A stretch of 64,000 bases of DNA from Hyaloscypha bicolor E (GCF_002865645.1 NW_020194517.1:1798001-1862000); one strand, 5' to 3'. Counted from the stretch's first letter, positions 34,983 through 46,640 are shown. Notes: generated by a model from the letters alone, not told the origin. Made by a program: numbers and translations.

Positions 34983-36756
34983 GCCGGAAGCGAGCTCGCT
35001 TGAATTTGGTGACGAAAAAAAGGGGCGTCAGGGGGGCGATTCGCGAATGCGCGAAGCAGCGGAGGCAGAATTAGGGGCCTCTTTCACCGAGACTTCCTCA
35101 AAGATCATCTGGGGTCAATTCTGCCACTGAGATTCAAGCTCAAGCAGCCTAGCTGATGTGAGTGCTTTCTCCGCGGGAGGCTTGTCCTCATCTTCCGTAC
35201 GCGTCACGACCGTTGACCGTGTGGAAGGTGGTAATTAAGGCCGAGCGGGCCGCAGAGACAACCGCTCATGGAAGCTCTGCACCTCGGATAGGCGTAGCAG
35301 CTTCGGAGCACAAATATTATAGGGTGAACTAGCAAATTGAAAGAGGAGGTGACACGGGTGAAGCGGACGAGAGAATGGTTGCAGGGGCTGCAGGCATTCG
35401 ATGCGTGGGAAGAGGAATGGAGAGAGATAATCCGGGCATGGGAACCGACGGCGGGGTCTAAACATTGATCAATATGCTATTGTTTATGCCGGTTGCCACA
35501 CAGAATAATTGATACACTGCCATGTCATTCATCACTTGTCACCTTTCACCTTTTGTACAACCCAATCCTGATGCCAAACTTCAAGGAATGTATACACTCG
35601 TGGGAACGCCTTTATTACCATCTGGATAGATCGGATTGAAGAAATCTCCCAAAACCATATATCCAACCTCCGAGTCCCACCCTGGAGCAAGTCGAGCAGA
35701 AAAAGCAAACTTCGCCCATACGTAATTTGGATCACCCTATTGAAGACCGTACAGACCCTGCCTTCTTACGGATTTCAAGTCCTTTCCGTGCCAGTTTGAA
35801 TTGCCGTACAGGATGCGTTAAGCATGCCTTGATCTGTATCTTCCCAGAAATGGCGCATTGGGCACAAGTTTTGCTTTGGAACCAGATGAATTTCGTTTTG
35901 CGCGAAAAGACCCAAGGGTCCAATTCATGGAACATCTTACATTGGCATCCGATTTTATAAAAAGAAAAAGTTCCGACTGCATCCCTTAGTAGGCACGCTT
36001 TATTGAGGACCCCTGGGTCTGTGTCATTCCACAAAACACAACCTCGGTGCTCTGTTCCAGACAGTGATCCCTGGATCGGTGCTGCTTGCGAGAGTCGCTG
36101 GAATTAGTAGCCAAGGGCAGATACAGCGCCAAGGTTTGAGCGATCGGAGGTGCCGAGCAAGGAGAAATAGCTTCCTTCGCCGCCGTTGAGTAGCGTTTGC
36201 AAAGTTCCAATTATCTTGAATTGCAGATCTATGAGAATGGCTGAGTCTATTGAGCCAGATTAGCATTGCCATATCGCAAAGAATCGTGGAACGTATAGCA
36301 GGAAGAGGAAGTGATGACGCTTACCTCTGGTGATAGATATTTGTCAATGTTATGGCTGTAGAATGGGTAGTCCGTGTTCTTCTTCGTCGCCTTTGCATAT
36401 TCGGCAGCGGTGTAGGTTCGTGCTTGCCCTGAGCCGACATTTCTGGTTATCTCAGGTACTTATCTCCAGCCTTCTCAATTGGATCGGGAAGCGTTTTGCA
36501 AAACGGAAGGGAGTGAGACTAATCGCTGATGAAAAAAGCTCCGTAAGATGACATCGGGTTCGCTTGTGGGAAGCAATGAGAGGGCAACGTCTTGACTCCA
36601 TTTTCGCCTAGATTCCCGTTGAGCCTCTTTATGTGAAGATGAGCTGCCGATTTGGACCAAGTCAGAGATACCAGGAGTACCCGAGCCGTCCGAATCCAGG
36701 GACGGGAGATTTTGAGTCGTATGGATGAACCTTAAACGAAAGTCGGAGTGGTAAGT
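34983..36756. other. Intergenic; possible remnants only
   Basis: 1.77 kb. On the minus strand two protein-like stretches exist (36660-36475, containing VALSLLPTSEPDVILRSFFH; and about 36440-36325, TYTAAEYAKATKKNTDYPFY followed by a GTAAGC), but they do not join into a convincing gene model. They could be a small unrecognised gene or remnant. Confidence 0.35.
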
Positions 36757-38835
36757 TCATCCAAATAACGATCCATCAAAAGTCTGATTCCAATCATAGT
36801 TGTAGTCCACATTCAAGACAGAAGTCCAATCGGTCCCCAATTCCCCTTCAGACAAGATATCTCCCGTCATCCCAAAAGGCGCAAACGAATTAGCACTGAA
36901 TTCTACCATCGGCATGAACTGCTGTTCGAACTGATTTCCATTCTGGTAAAGATTATTGATACCAGGCTGCACCGTCCTGTTCTTTGGACGATTGATCTTC
37001 ACTCTCCCAAACATGGGGATGATAACCTCGTAATTATCAGGACCTTTGTAAGCACCATCACGGAAAGTTGAGAGATGTTCAAGTAGATGTTGAGCTTGTC
37101 CAGCAACTGTGCATTCCATAGCCTCAGACACGAGTTTCAAGCTCTTCGTGACATCATGAACAAGGTTCCAATCACTGGCTTCCTGGTGAGTTTCAAGCTG
37201 CGAAGGTTGATTCAAGAGGTCGATGACGAGAACCACCGCCGCGGTGAAAACCTGGAAATCCATGAGATCGCAGATCGTGAGCATGAGTTCGGGATGTTGT
37301 CGAACTGCCTGGTAGCCCTTGATCATCTCACGACCAGCATCAAGTGCTTGAAGGCGACTGTACTCGTAGTTGTTGTCGGGAGAGGACTTGAGCATGTATG
37401 GGAGGTGGAGCATCTTCTGGCCGGAGAAGAATCCAATTTTGAGGATGCCGAGGCTATAGATTGTTGTCAGGGGTGTGGATGCGGTGGGAATACCGTTCCA
37501 CCAGCCCGGGGGTAAGCGGCTCTTGCATTGTTGGATTTCTTGGTCGATGGCCAGTGTTACAGCGTAGTTGGCAGTCTGGTGGTTCTGGTTCCGCTCGATA
37601 ATGTGCCCCGCAATGACGGCGAGATCGTACAGTATTCGCGCTCCGAAATCCTGGGCAGGCGGCGGGGTTGACACTCCAGGATGGGAGTCCGTAGTGGCAG
37701 ACGGTAAACCAAAGAATGCAGAAAGATGTCGTTCGAGTTGCCAGATATGCCCCCAAACAGCCTTTTGTCTGTGTGGGGCCGTTTCACCTGCATTGTGTAA
37801 TCCCAGGAGCAGAGCTGAGTTTAGTGCGCGGCGAACACAGTGCCATGCCTCGCGAGGCTTTCCCATGTTTAGGTACAACTTGGCGAGTATATTCAGACAT
37901 TCTAAGCTGTCGATGGTGGCGGGACGGCTTTCATTCACTGAGATCAGACCCTCTGCCCCTCTGATATAAGCGTCGAGGAGAGCATTTGGCTCGGCAGGTA
38001 GGTTCGTTACTTGGTTCTTGAAGCTGACTGGAAGTTGTTGGACGCAAAGTGCAAGGAAGAGGGAGGATTTGGCGATCAACACGGGGGTTTCGGACTTCAT
38101 GGACTCGAGGATAAAGTTTCTGGCTGAAGCTATGTCAGTAATAGAACGGGGTTCTGTCCCAATTATAAGATTGAGTGATTCCTCCCAGATGGGCCAGAAT
38201 CTTTCAGTCATTTGCAGGATCGTCTCGAGGTCGTCGGGCCTGGGGATCAAAGCCTTGATGGCCATGCTGTAGGTCACGATCCGATGATCAGAAGACAAAT
38301 CTTGATTGTTTCTGTGTGACTGGGCGTGGTGTTTCTGAATGAGCATAGCCTCTTGGAACAGGTTAAGTAAAGGTGCTTCTTCGAATGACCCGAGTTGATC
38401 AGAGGAAGGCGAGGATCGTGATTCAGATACCTCTCTCCATCCGGCTCCCACGTTTGTTGTATTCCTCAGACTTGTTTCAGATGAAGAAAGACTTTGTAGT
38501 CTCGTAAGAGCTTCCACAGCGCTCATCTCGAGCGGCGAATTGTTCAAAAGCTCCGGCCTGACATTCATGGCCTCGCACAGGCGATGGACCATTTCTTCGA
38601 GGCCCTGTAGCTTGACCTGAAGGTCTTGTTCGTCGCCACTTGGACTTCCCTTTGACGCGTGAACGGACTGCTGAGAGACGCATTCTGATTCGTGTGTAGA
38701 GCATTCTTTGCAGACCGTTGTGTTTGGCCCGAAGATGCAGCGCACCTTGCGTCTGCGACATTCGGCACAGCTTTTCGTGCCGAGACGGAGGCGCTTTGAT
38801 GGTCGGTCACTAGAGGCGCTCTTGGGTGTATGCAT
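36757..38835 (-). CDS. Zn2Cys6 (Zn cluster) fungal transcription factor
   Basis: Single-exon frame; from the ATG at 38835 (MHTPKSASSDRPSKRLRLG) it encodes 692 residues. An upstream in-frame ATG at 38997 would add 54 residues without domain content, so 38835 is preferred. Residues about 22-52 are the binuclear zinc cluster: CAECRRRKVRC, an eight-residue loop, then CKECSTHESEC. This is preceded by a basic nuclear-localisation stretch (KRLRLGTK) and followed by a short coiled coil (LQVKLQGLEEMVHRLCEAM). The middle region (about 190-560) has the helical character of the fungal-specific regulatory domain (LILGTEPRS-like, LNILAKLYLNMGKPREAWHC, LPPGWWNGIPTAS). The C-terminus is acidic-aromatic (NVDYNYDWNQTFDGSLFG), a likely activation segment. 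Target genes unknown. It is the last intact gene before the RIP-mutated block. Confidence 0.92.
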   Translation of the reverse strand: MHTPKSASSDRPSKRLRLGTKSCAECRRRKVRCIFGPNTTVCKECSTHESECVSQQSVHASKGSPSGDEQDLQVKLQGLEEMVHRLCEAMNVRPELLNNSPLEMSAVEALTRLQSLSSSETSLRNTTNVGAGWREVSESRSSPSSDQLGSFEEAPLLNLFQEAMLIQKHHAQSHRNNQDLSSDHRIVTYSMAIKALIPRPDDLETILQMTERFWPIWEESLNLIIGTEPRSITDIASARNFILESMKSETPVLIAKSSLFLALCVQQLPVSFKNQVTNLPAEPNALLDAYIRGAEGLISVNESRPATIDSLECLNILAKLYLNMGKPREAWHCVRRALNSALLLGLHNAGETAPHRQKAVWGHIWQLERHLSAFFGLPSATTDSHPGVSTPPPAQDFGARILYDLAVIAGHIIERNQNHQTANYAVTLAIDQEIQQCKSRLPPGWWNGIPTASTPLTTIYSLGILKIGFFSGQKMLHLPYMLKSSPDNNYEYSRLQALDAGREMIKGYQAVRQHPELMLTICDLMDFQVFTAAVVLVIDLLNQPSQLETHQEASDWNLVHDVTKSLKLVSEAMECTVAGQAQHLLEHLSTFRDGAYKGPDNYEVIIPMFGRVKINRPKNRTVQPGINNLYQNGNQFEQQFMPMVEFSANSFAPFGMTGDILSEGELGTDWTSVLNVDYNYDWNQTFDGSLFG

Positions 38836-39400
38836 GACGGTAGGTTTGAGATTTCCGAGTTGGACCGAAGGAAAAGGATGAAAGGTGTGTGGTAAGGGTT
38901 TTGATTGTGGTCGTAGGAGCGGGGCTGATGGACTGCAGGGTTCCCAGATCCTTGTACGCGGATAAGTCAGTGATACCTCCGAACAGAATTTGGTCAAACT
39001 TCACCAAGGTTGACCAATTGATATGAGTGTTCCACAAGTCAGGAAGAGACGAGAGAATTCTTCTTTCCAAGTTGGTGCGAACGTGTATGCTCAAAGTGTG
39101 TCCACTCGAACCCGCACCAACTCGGACGAATTCGGACGAATCGGGGCGATTACGAAGTGGGAGTGTCTACAAACTGCCAAAAGGGATCAGACCATCCTTG
39201 TGTTCAGCCATCGTTGGCTTTGCTTGATTTTCTTCTTGTCGATCCCTTAAAAATCTGAATAGATGTGAATTTGTGACTCTGAAGGTTGAGCCCATTCCCA
39301 GCCGGACGCAATCCTAAATTGAGAATATAAAACCAGCTCTTCCCTTCCCTCATTATCTGCCAACAAGCTTTGACAAATAACCGAGATCCAAGGTCAACGC
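38836..39400. other. Upstream region of the transcription factor gene, up to the compositional boundary
   Basis: Ordinary base composition. It contains a direct repeat CCCGCACCAACTCGGACGAA-like with TCGGACGAAT (39118-39140) and a pair of GTCAACGCACG motifs at 39393 and 39410. The AT-rich block begins right after. Confidence 0.55.
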
Positions 39401-39409
39401 ACGACCAGA

Positions 39410-39801
39410 GTCAACGCACGGTCATTTTACACCAAAACTCCCGATTTTTGAACTTTAATAAATAAGGAACTAATAACCTAATTAACTTTAAAATTTCTAT
39501 ACTACTAGTATACTATTTTTCAAAGATAATTATAATATAAAAAATGAAAATTTATATAAAAGGCTTCTTTTATTTTAAAGCTAAAAACAGAAAATTAGTA
39601 ATATATAATATTTATAAAATAATTATATAAAAGGAAAGAAAATAATAAATATAATTAATCTTATATTAATAATGTATTATTAAGAATGGTTCTAATTAAA
39701 AGTTTAAATAAAATAATAGTATTATTTATTAGAAGTCTTAATAAAAACGTTTAAATATATTATACTTTTAAATTATATAAAAGAAATATTTACTCTATTT
39801 A
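39410..39801. repeat. AT-rich insertion-like segment flanked by a 9-bp direct repeat
   Basis: ACGACCAGA occurs at 39401-39409 and again at 39802-39810. From about 39430 the segment between is extremely AT-rich and RIP-like, whereas the DNA on both sides has ordinary composition. It could be a small RIP-mutated element with its target-site duplication, or coincidence. Confidence 0.4.
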
Positions 39802-40299
39802 ACGACCAGACGGCAAACTGGCTGCTGTTTTCGGCCAGTTTTGTCGCTGTTTTCTGTAGCTGACTTGCCAAAATCTCGCACCGCTCTACCGCTCGCGTAC
39901 CTCATAGTCAAGGCGGTACGGCGGTGAGGACCCCTGCCATGGCTAACCTGCTACAGGAACACCAAAAAAAGCCAGTGGGTCAAGTCATCATTCGGAGGAC
40001 CGCTTCTCTCATTCTCGTTTAACATTTTCTGAGAAGGGGAGCAGAAAATGGCTGCCCACCATCCCATAGGCAACTCAAGATAGCGGCCATCCTATATATT
40101 CGTTCGTCCTCCCTCCCTTCTCTATCTTCTTTCCTCTAAGCCTCTCATACTCAACCATTACTATCCCTCGTTCTACCTCTCTCCTCCCCCTCCGCTCGCT
40201 GCCATTACTTGGGCAGCAGGCTCCTCCTTTACATCTTCTGCCTTTATTCCTTACTTTTAATCGCCCTCGCCGTCGTCCCCTTCGGTTAATCCAGTCGAT
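39802..40299. other. Non-RIP island and 5' flank of the DUF3435-type gene
   Basis: 39810-40080 has normal GC and CA content inside the AT-rich block (for example GGCGGTACGGCGGTGAGGAC). 40090-40299 is a pyrimidine-rich leader. No ORF recognised. Confidence 0.5.
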
Positions 40300-42960
40300 A
40301 TGCATCATCGCCAATAACCAATACCAAGCTCCTCCTCCTCCGACAGTAATAGGTCAGATATCGAGAGCTGCTTTAATATAAGGGATAAGCAAGAGAAGAC
40401 CGACGCCGAGACCGAGCCGACGGACGTCAATACCGATATCGACGGAGACGACGAGGCAGATCTGCCAGATCTGGAGTGGCTCGCTATAGCGGATAATGCT
40501 CATATCGTATTAATGGACGTTAATGCCGATATTAACGGAGATAACGAGGCAGATCTGCCAGATCTGGAGTAGCTCGCTAGAGGGGGGAACGCCTACCCGC
40601 CAGAGTACTACCTCGACCAAGAGAATAACTCTGACGAATCCGAGGATAAAGATAAGGACTATAGTAATGGCAGTCTCCTTTTCCTGGATATAATCGAGGG
40701 AAATTTCCATTAGTAGGTACCCTATTCTCTTCTTGCCTACTATCTCTTGCTATCGAATCCGCTAATCTGACTCTCTTTATAGGTACTGCGAGTATATACG
40801 GAAGGACCCTGCCCGGGTAATATAGGCCGTCTCTCGCCGTATCCTTAAGGCCTTTTTCAAATAGATATTGAATTAATATTAGGGAAAGGGTAGGAGGAGG
40901 CTTGCCGGTATCTAGTTAGCTAGTATGCTCGGGATATACTAGAAGATCTTCCGGCTCGTATATGAATAAGCGACTAGAGAAAAGATTAAGAGAAAGATAA
41001 ACTACTATATATACCGGGTAAGTACCGTTTCCTATCTGCCCGCTTAAGCTAGTCCGAATTATTATAGATAAGAGCTAATAAAGCATTTGCCACAGGTCCT
41101 CAGGAAGCTGGCAAAGAAGTACCGCCTATTAACGAAGAAGCGTAATAATATTACGATATATATCGAGGATCTTGCAGGCATTCTATAGACTAACTTGACT
41201 ATAACGAAGCAGAGATATATATATAGCTAGTACCGTATCGAGATTAGCCTTTTCTGCTAGCTAGCTATCTTCTCTATAAACTGACCTTTAGTGCTCCTAA
41301 AGCTCTGCTATAGTAATATTATAGTAAACCTGCTCCGGGACCCTAGTAGCGGGCCCTATTAGATCCTGATTGAGTTTACGTACGAGTTTATAAAGAAGTA
41401 TCTTAGTATAAAAGATATATAAGTCTGACCTTAGGCCCTTTCTCGTCTCCCCTCCCTTTCTCCTCCCTATTCCCCTCTTATTCTAGCCGAGACATGCGAC
41501 TTATAGAGAAGCCAGGAATACGTTTATACTTCCCGAGATTATCTTTAATCTGTTCCTAATCCTTAGTCCGTATATTGCCCTCCTGGGCCTCATCTTTACT
41601 AATAATATATTCTTGGTCCCAAGTCTTATATTAGCCGTAAGGATTAGCGAGCTGGATATTAAGCCTGGCTATAAGTAGCTGCCCTTATATCTAAAGCCAG
41701 AGATAGCTAATATCCCTATCTTCCGCAAGTCTGTTAGGATACCATATGGCTGGGAGATCTCGCCCGACTAGCCACTGCCGTATATGACTCTCTTAAAGTA
41801 AATAAAGCGGCTCGGCGTACTTACTAGGTTCCCGCAGATTACGCATCCGTACTCTCTCCGATATGGTATAGGCAATGCTTTTAACTAGAGCGGTATATAT
41901 TATATGGCCCCTTTCTCGCAAGCCCACCCTACCCGTAATATAATATGCTAACTATAGACTAATAGGTAATATAAGCAATATGCTCTAGAATATAATAATA
42001 TAATATACCAAGATTAATATCTTTATTAAATACTACCTCCGGCAGACAGTTACTACTAATATATGAGCTATTGTCTCTGGCTATAAACCTTAGTATGACC
42101 TAATACGGGCGGCCTATCGGATGACTTACTAGATTAATTCTGACCGGCTATAAGAACTCATGCCCGAGGAATCCCTGTCCGTAAATAAGGATCCTGTCGT
42201 CCGCCGCCTCGTTACGGAGCGGGAGAAGTAGAAGCGCCGCTTCCAGGATATGGTAATATAGTAGCCCGGGTACCGGATTATTAGCCGTATAATCTTTAAT
42301 ACCAGGCAGCGGCTAAGAGCTATATTTCTTAAGTATATCCAAGAATACTAGGATCTGGAATACCCGGTTAACGAGATTAAGCGGCAGCTCTCTAGACTCA
42401 AGCTTAGCCAGGATATAAAGACTACCTTAGACCAGAATAATAAGATACCCCCGCTCTAGAAGCGCTTGGCGAAGACGGTAATAATACTCCCGGATATAAT
42501 TATTAAAGAAGAGTTCCGCCGCCATAATACGGCTATTAATATAGTCGCTGCCTACTACTACTTCTAGGAGGGAGAAGCTACTACCCTACTACGTAAAAGG
42601 TCATCTATATAATAGACAAGTCTAATACCGTCAAAGAAGACTAGCCCCTAGCTAGTAGCTGCCTAGGCCAAGAAGCAAGTATTAAGTAATACTATATTAT
42701 TAGTATTTACCGAGAAGAGAACTACTACCTGCTTCCTTTACTTAGGGAAGTAGAGCTTACTATTTGAAAAGCGTACTTATAAGTTTACTAGTCCGGGAGA
42801 CTTAATAAAGTACTTAAAGCGGAAGTATCTGGCCTATATTAAAGAAGGGGATCGGCTCTAGTATAAGGTCTATTAAATAGGGCTATAGTATAAGTAGTAT
42901 CTCCAGAATTATATAAAGAGTATTTACAAGACCGTTTCCTAATACTTTAATAATATATTA
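40300..42960 (+). pseudogene. RIP-mutated DUF3435-family (tyrosine-recombinase-like) gene
   Basis: Reading through many TAA/TAG stops, the product follows the DUF3435/FluG-domain-like fungal family: an N-terminal acidic part with an internal duplication (DGDDEADLPDLEWLA twice), then AYPPEYYLDQ, DYSNGSLLFLD; after an intron (GTACCC..TTTATAG, ending 40780) YCEYIRKDPARV, AVSRRILKAFF; after a second intron VLRKLAKKYRL, YIEDLAGIL, NLLRDPSSGPY, IEFTYEFIKKYL. The end is the zinc-finger-like block (TTCFLYLGK, KRTYKFTSPGDLIKYLKRKY, ending IYKTVS). His/Cys expected in that block read Tyr (for example LAYIKEGDRL followed by a stop, then YKVY), as C-to-T changes would produce. Members of this superfamily include the captains of Starship giant elements. 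It lies at the edge of the AT-rich block and reads inward. Confidence 0.72.
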
Positions 42961-43709
42961 AGAGTATATAATTATAGAGCTTATGTTTGCCCTGTCTTTT
43001 CTTTCCTTCTTTATTCTTTCTCGGTTATATACTATTCTTATAGTATATTCCCTAAGTAAACTTATAGCCAGTTATATATTTGCGGAATTACTTACTTATT
43101 CCGAATAAGTTTCTTTAAGGCTAGACCAAATTTGGCGGGGCCCTAGCTACTGCGTAATTAATTCAAGGCTATAAAGGATATCATATACTAGTACCTGCCA
43201 GGCTTTGACCTTATTACTATATACTCTTGATTTGGCTTAATAGTTACTATATCCTGGACTAGTAAAATCGGTATAAGTAAGACATATTATAATAAGAGAG
43301 ATTAATTAGGATAGAATAGTATAGCTTTTATTTCTTATACTAGCTCTATATTTAGAATCCACTATAATTTTGACCTCTTCCTAGCTTACTTCCAGGAACC
43401 CATAAGTTCCTAGGACCTATAAGGGTCCCAGGAAACTTGTTTCCAGGACTATAGGAGGTCCTAGAAATAGTAGTCCCAGGATATACCGCGATCCCGGGAC
43501 TCTTATTAGTTCTAGGAGCCGGCAAGTTAAGTATTAGGTATATAGCTAAGGCTTAATTATATTTTGAGTTTATATAGTAGATTTATTTAAGCCATATTAT
43601 TATATAGGCAGATTCCTGCTATGGTTTCTTTATACTAATTATTTGTTTATACTAACTACTTCTTTATAATATTAGTTCTATAGTACTAATATTTTATTTA
43701 TACCCGTAA
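42961..43709. other. AT-rich non-coding, short inverted motifs
   Basis: Between 43375 and 43530 variants of TTCCTAGGACC, GGGTCCCAGGA and GGTCCTAGAA alternate in both orientations. Otherwise no recognisable content. Confidence 0.4.
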
Positions 43710-44064
43710 TTTTATAATACTAATAGTCTCTTAGTACTAATAGGTTCATGGTACTAATAAGTTTATGGCACTAATAAGTCTATAGTACTAATGAGTTTAT
43801 GGTACTAATGAGTTTATAGTACTAATAGGTCTATAGTACTAATGAGTTTATGGTACTAATAGGTTTATGGCACTAATGAGTTTATGGTACTAATGAGTTT
43901 ATAGTACTAATGAGTTTATAATACTAATGAGTTTATAGTACTAATGAGTTTATGATACTAATGAGTTTATGGCACTAATGAGTTTATAGTACTAATAAGT
44001 TTATGGCACTAATAGATTTATAGTACTAATGAGTTTATGGTACTAATAGGTTTATAGTACTAAC
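43710..44064. repeat. 17-bp minisatellite, about 20 units
   Basis: Tandem units of TTTATAGTACTAATGAG and close variants (TTTATGGCACTAATGAG, GTCTATAGTACTAATGAG). Substitutions are mainly A/G and C/T, in line with RIP or ordinary drift. No coding frame. Confidence 0.85.
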
Positions 44065-44417
44065 TATATTAACCTATTTCGTATAAATATTAATATATTT
44101 ACGTAATCTTAATATAGTCTCGTAACTCTATATATCTCGCTTAATATAGATATTAGGTAATTATTACTATTAGAATAATGCTCCTGGTTGTAATAATTAT
44201 AGGTAGTAGGCCAGGAGTCAATATTCGGATAGTATTATCTAAAGATAAATAATCTATAATTATAATTATTTGGATAATATTAATAATACTATTAACTTTA
44301 AGAGAATAATCTTGTTTAATTATATATACTAGATTATATAGTAAGGCTTTTGTTTTGTATTTAGAATAATATCCATTCATTTCCATAATAGTTTCTATAA
44401 ATAATATATTAAGTAAT
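44065..44417. other. AT-rich, nothing recognised
   Basis: TA-rich degenerate sequence; a 77-codon minus-strand frame here has no family signal. Confidence 0.4.
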
Positions 44418-44576
44418 AAAGGAGCAAAAAGAAAGAAAATATTAATTAGGAAAGCCTATTAATTAGGGAAATATTCTGGGTTTGAGATAGCTTTATTTAT
44501 TTACTAGTAAGATAAAATTACTATATACTAGTTAATAGACTACGAGTCTTAGTGGCTAGTAATAGCAGAAATAGTA
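44418..44576 (+). pseudogene. RIP-mutated MADS-box-like small gene, copy 1
   Basis: In one frame: KGAKRKKILIRKAY, stop, LGKYSGFEIALFIY, two stops, DKITIY, stop, LIDYES, stop, then VIAEI. This matches small fungal MADS/SRF-like proteins (RKxTLIKKAxELGxxxGxxVAL, then a Tyr/Thr strand and a W-P motif). All stops are TAA or TAG where CAA, CAG or TGG is expected. Two more copies lie at 48655 and 53603. Confidence 0.55.
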
Positions 44577-45056
44577 TATATAACTCGTATAAATTAAATC
44601 TATAACTAATAGATAATATCTAGGAACTTATATATCTGGTCTTAAAGAGATTATTACTATATAATCTTGAGAAGTAGATTTATTAGGGATACTTGGGATA
44701 AAGGATTTAGTATTAGTTATCTTATAGGTATTATAATAATACGGGGTAAAAATAGGGCAGAATGCCTGCGGTTACGGGATAGAATGGATATAGGGGACAT
44801 ATATTAAAATCTAATACGTATATACTTCCGCCATATTATAAGATTTAACCCTATTTCGTAATGCTTTATTTCTCTACTTATTTATATAAGTAAATCTTAT
44901 ACGGAGAAGTCTTTCTAGTTAAATGCTTATAGGATATAGTATCTAATTCGCCACTTTTTATTTTTAGATAGCTATAAGTATAATATTAATATTCTCAAAG
45001 TCCAGGCTATATTCGGTATCCTAGTAAACAGGTAGAGTATATGAATTAAATATTAT
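44577..45056. other. AT-rich tail of the MADS-like remnant and spacer
   Basis: The frame of the preceding remnant continues for some codons (YISGLKEII) and then fades. No other feature. Confidence 0.4.
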
Positions 45057-45403
45057 ATAGAAACCAAGTAGTATATAAATACCAAGTAGTATATAGAAAC
45101 CAAGTAGTATACAGAAACCAAGTAGTATATAGATATCAAGTAGTATACAGAAACCAAGTAGTATACAGAAACCAAGTAGTATATAGAAACCAAGTAGTAT
45201 ATAGATACTAAGTAATATACAGAAACCAAGTAGTATATAGAAATCAAGTAGTATATAGAAACCAAGTAATATACAGAAACCAAGTAGTATATAGATACTA
45301 AGTAGTATACAGAAACCAAGTAGTATATAGAAACCAAGTAATATATAGAAACCAAGTAGTATATAGAAACCAAGTAGTATATAGAAACCAAGTAGTATAT
45401 ATA
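45057..45403. repeat. 18-bp minisatellite, about 19 units
   Basis: Tandem units of AAACCAAGTAGTATATAG with single-base variants. Because the unit is a multiple of three, the minus strand stays open and would read as repeated SIYYLV; there is no flanking gene to suggest translation. Confidence 0.88.
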
Positions 45404-45661
45404 TACTAAATGTTCTGCCTCAGATTAGCGGGCCGGCCCCCCCTGGATAGGCCAAGGCTTAAGCGAGCCCAATATAATATTATATTATTAGCGGGGTATA
45501 AGATATATATAAGTTATACTATAAGGTCATTTCCTGGTGCCGTCTCAGTTGCCTTATTACTTCCACATAATACGGCGGAACGTACTACTAATACAGACTC
45601 TTCATATACGCCTTTGACCTCTAATATTACTTCCGTACTAGCTCAGTATACTAGTCAAAAC

Positions 45662-46640
45662 ATGAATATAGTAGAGAGTAACTACAAGTTAGATCTAGTC
45701 CCAGACATTTCTCCGGATAGTAATATTATACTAGTAATTGGACCTCGGAACGTATAATTAAGAATTTAATCCCAAGTCCTTTAGTATACCTCAAAAGTCT
45801 TTAGTACCATATTCGGGCCTACTTAAAATAAAGGTTAAGGACTTTCTAAAGAATCCCTATAGGAAGTTTAACTAGTAGAGGATAATACTAATATATTACA
45901 GATAATCTGTTTCATTATTTACTATTATAATAATAATATACCATAGTCCCTAATACTAAAAGAAGTTCTTTAAATTACTATCGAGGCCAATAAATACGAT
46001 CTTAATATTACCTTGAAATATACTAGGGTATAGTAATTAAAGCCTAGAGGGAAGCTAGAGAGAATGGATATAAGATATCTTCTGGCTATAGTATTCTTAT
46101 TCGGTAATATAAATATATTTATAGCAAATACCCTAGCACTTATCCTTTATTATAAAGAGTCTTACTTGGAATTCTTGGATAATAAGATTACTAGTCAAAT
46201 TATACCTTGGAAAACGTTCTATATATAATAGCCCCGATAATTCAGTAATAAAAAAGATCAAAACTAACTCTCCTAGACCTATTAAAAGAATAAAGGACCG
46301 GAATACGAGCGGAACTAAGCTAATTATTAATTAATAGAAAGAATGCCGGCTATTCCTATAGCTAGGGTAAAAACTATAGTAATATATATATACTACTTCT
46401 ATCCGAGTATAGGCCATTAAAGATACTTAAAGTTCTTCTATTAGATATTATTAAAAAGATAGAAAAAGTTTCATATAAAGATATAAAAAGGGTATGGTAT
46501 ACTAAAATCCCTTAAGGCTACTATTATAAAGCTTATAACTTTCCTAGGAAGCTAAAAACTATAAAAAAGAAAAGTAGTATTTGTCTCGACTATATACGAA
46601 GTAGTAATACTATAATGCCATACAGATTTAAGTATAAGTA
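45662..46640 (+). pseudogene. RIP-mutated BTB/POZ-domain protein gene
   Basis: One frame from 45662 to about 46228 holds the fungal BTB pattern through roughly ten in-frame TAA/TAG: SPDSNIILVIGPRNV, SQVL, YTSKVFSTIFGP, GLSKESL, LVEDNTNILQIICFIIYYYN, then IEANKYDLNITLKYTRV, LLAIVFLFGNINIFIANTLA, SYLEFLDNKI and IIPWKTF. These are the strand/helix blocks of the BTB fold used as dimerisation and cullin-3 adaptor modules. Further downstream, in another frame, IIKKIEKVSYKDIKRV and KKKSSICLDYIRSS resemble the C-terminal part seen in such proteins. Inactivated by RIP. Confidence 0.65.

Noticed and set aside
45053..45391. Minus-strand 112-codon open frame (SIYYLV repeats)
   Set aside because: Produced by the 18-bp minisatellite with a period divisible by three; no other gene signal.
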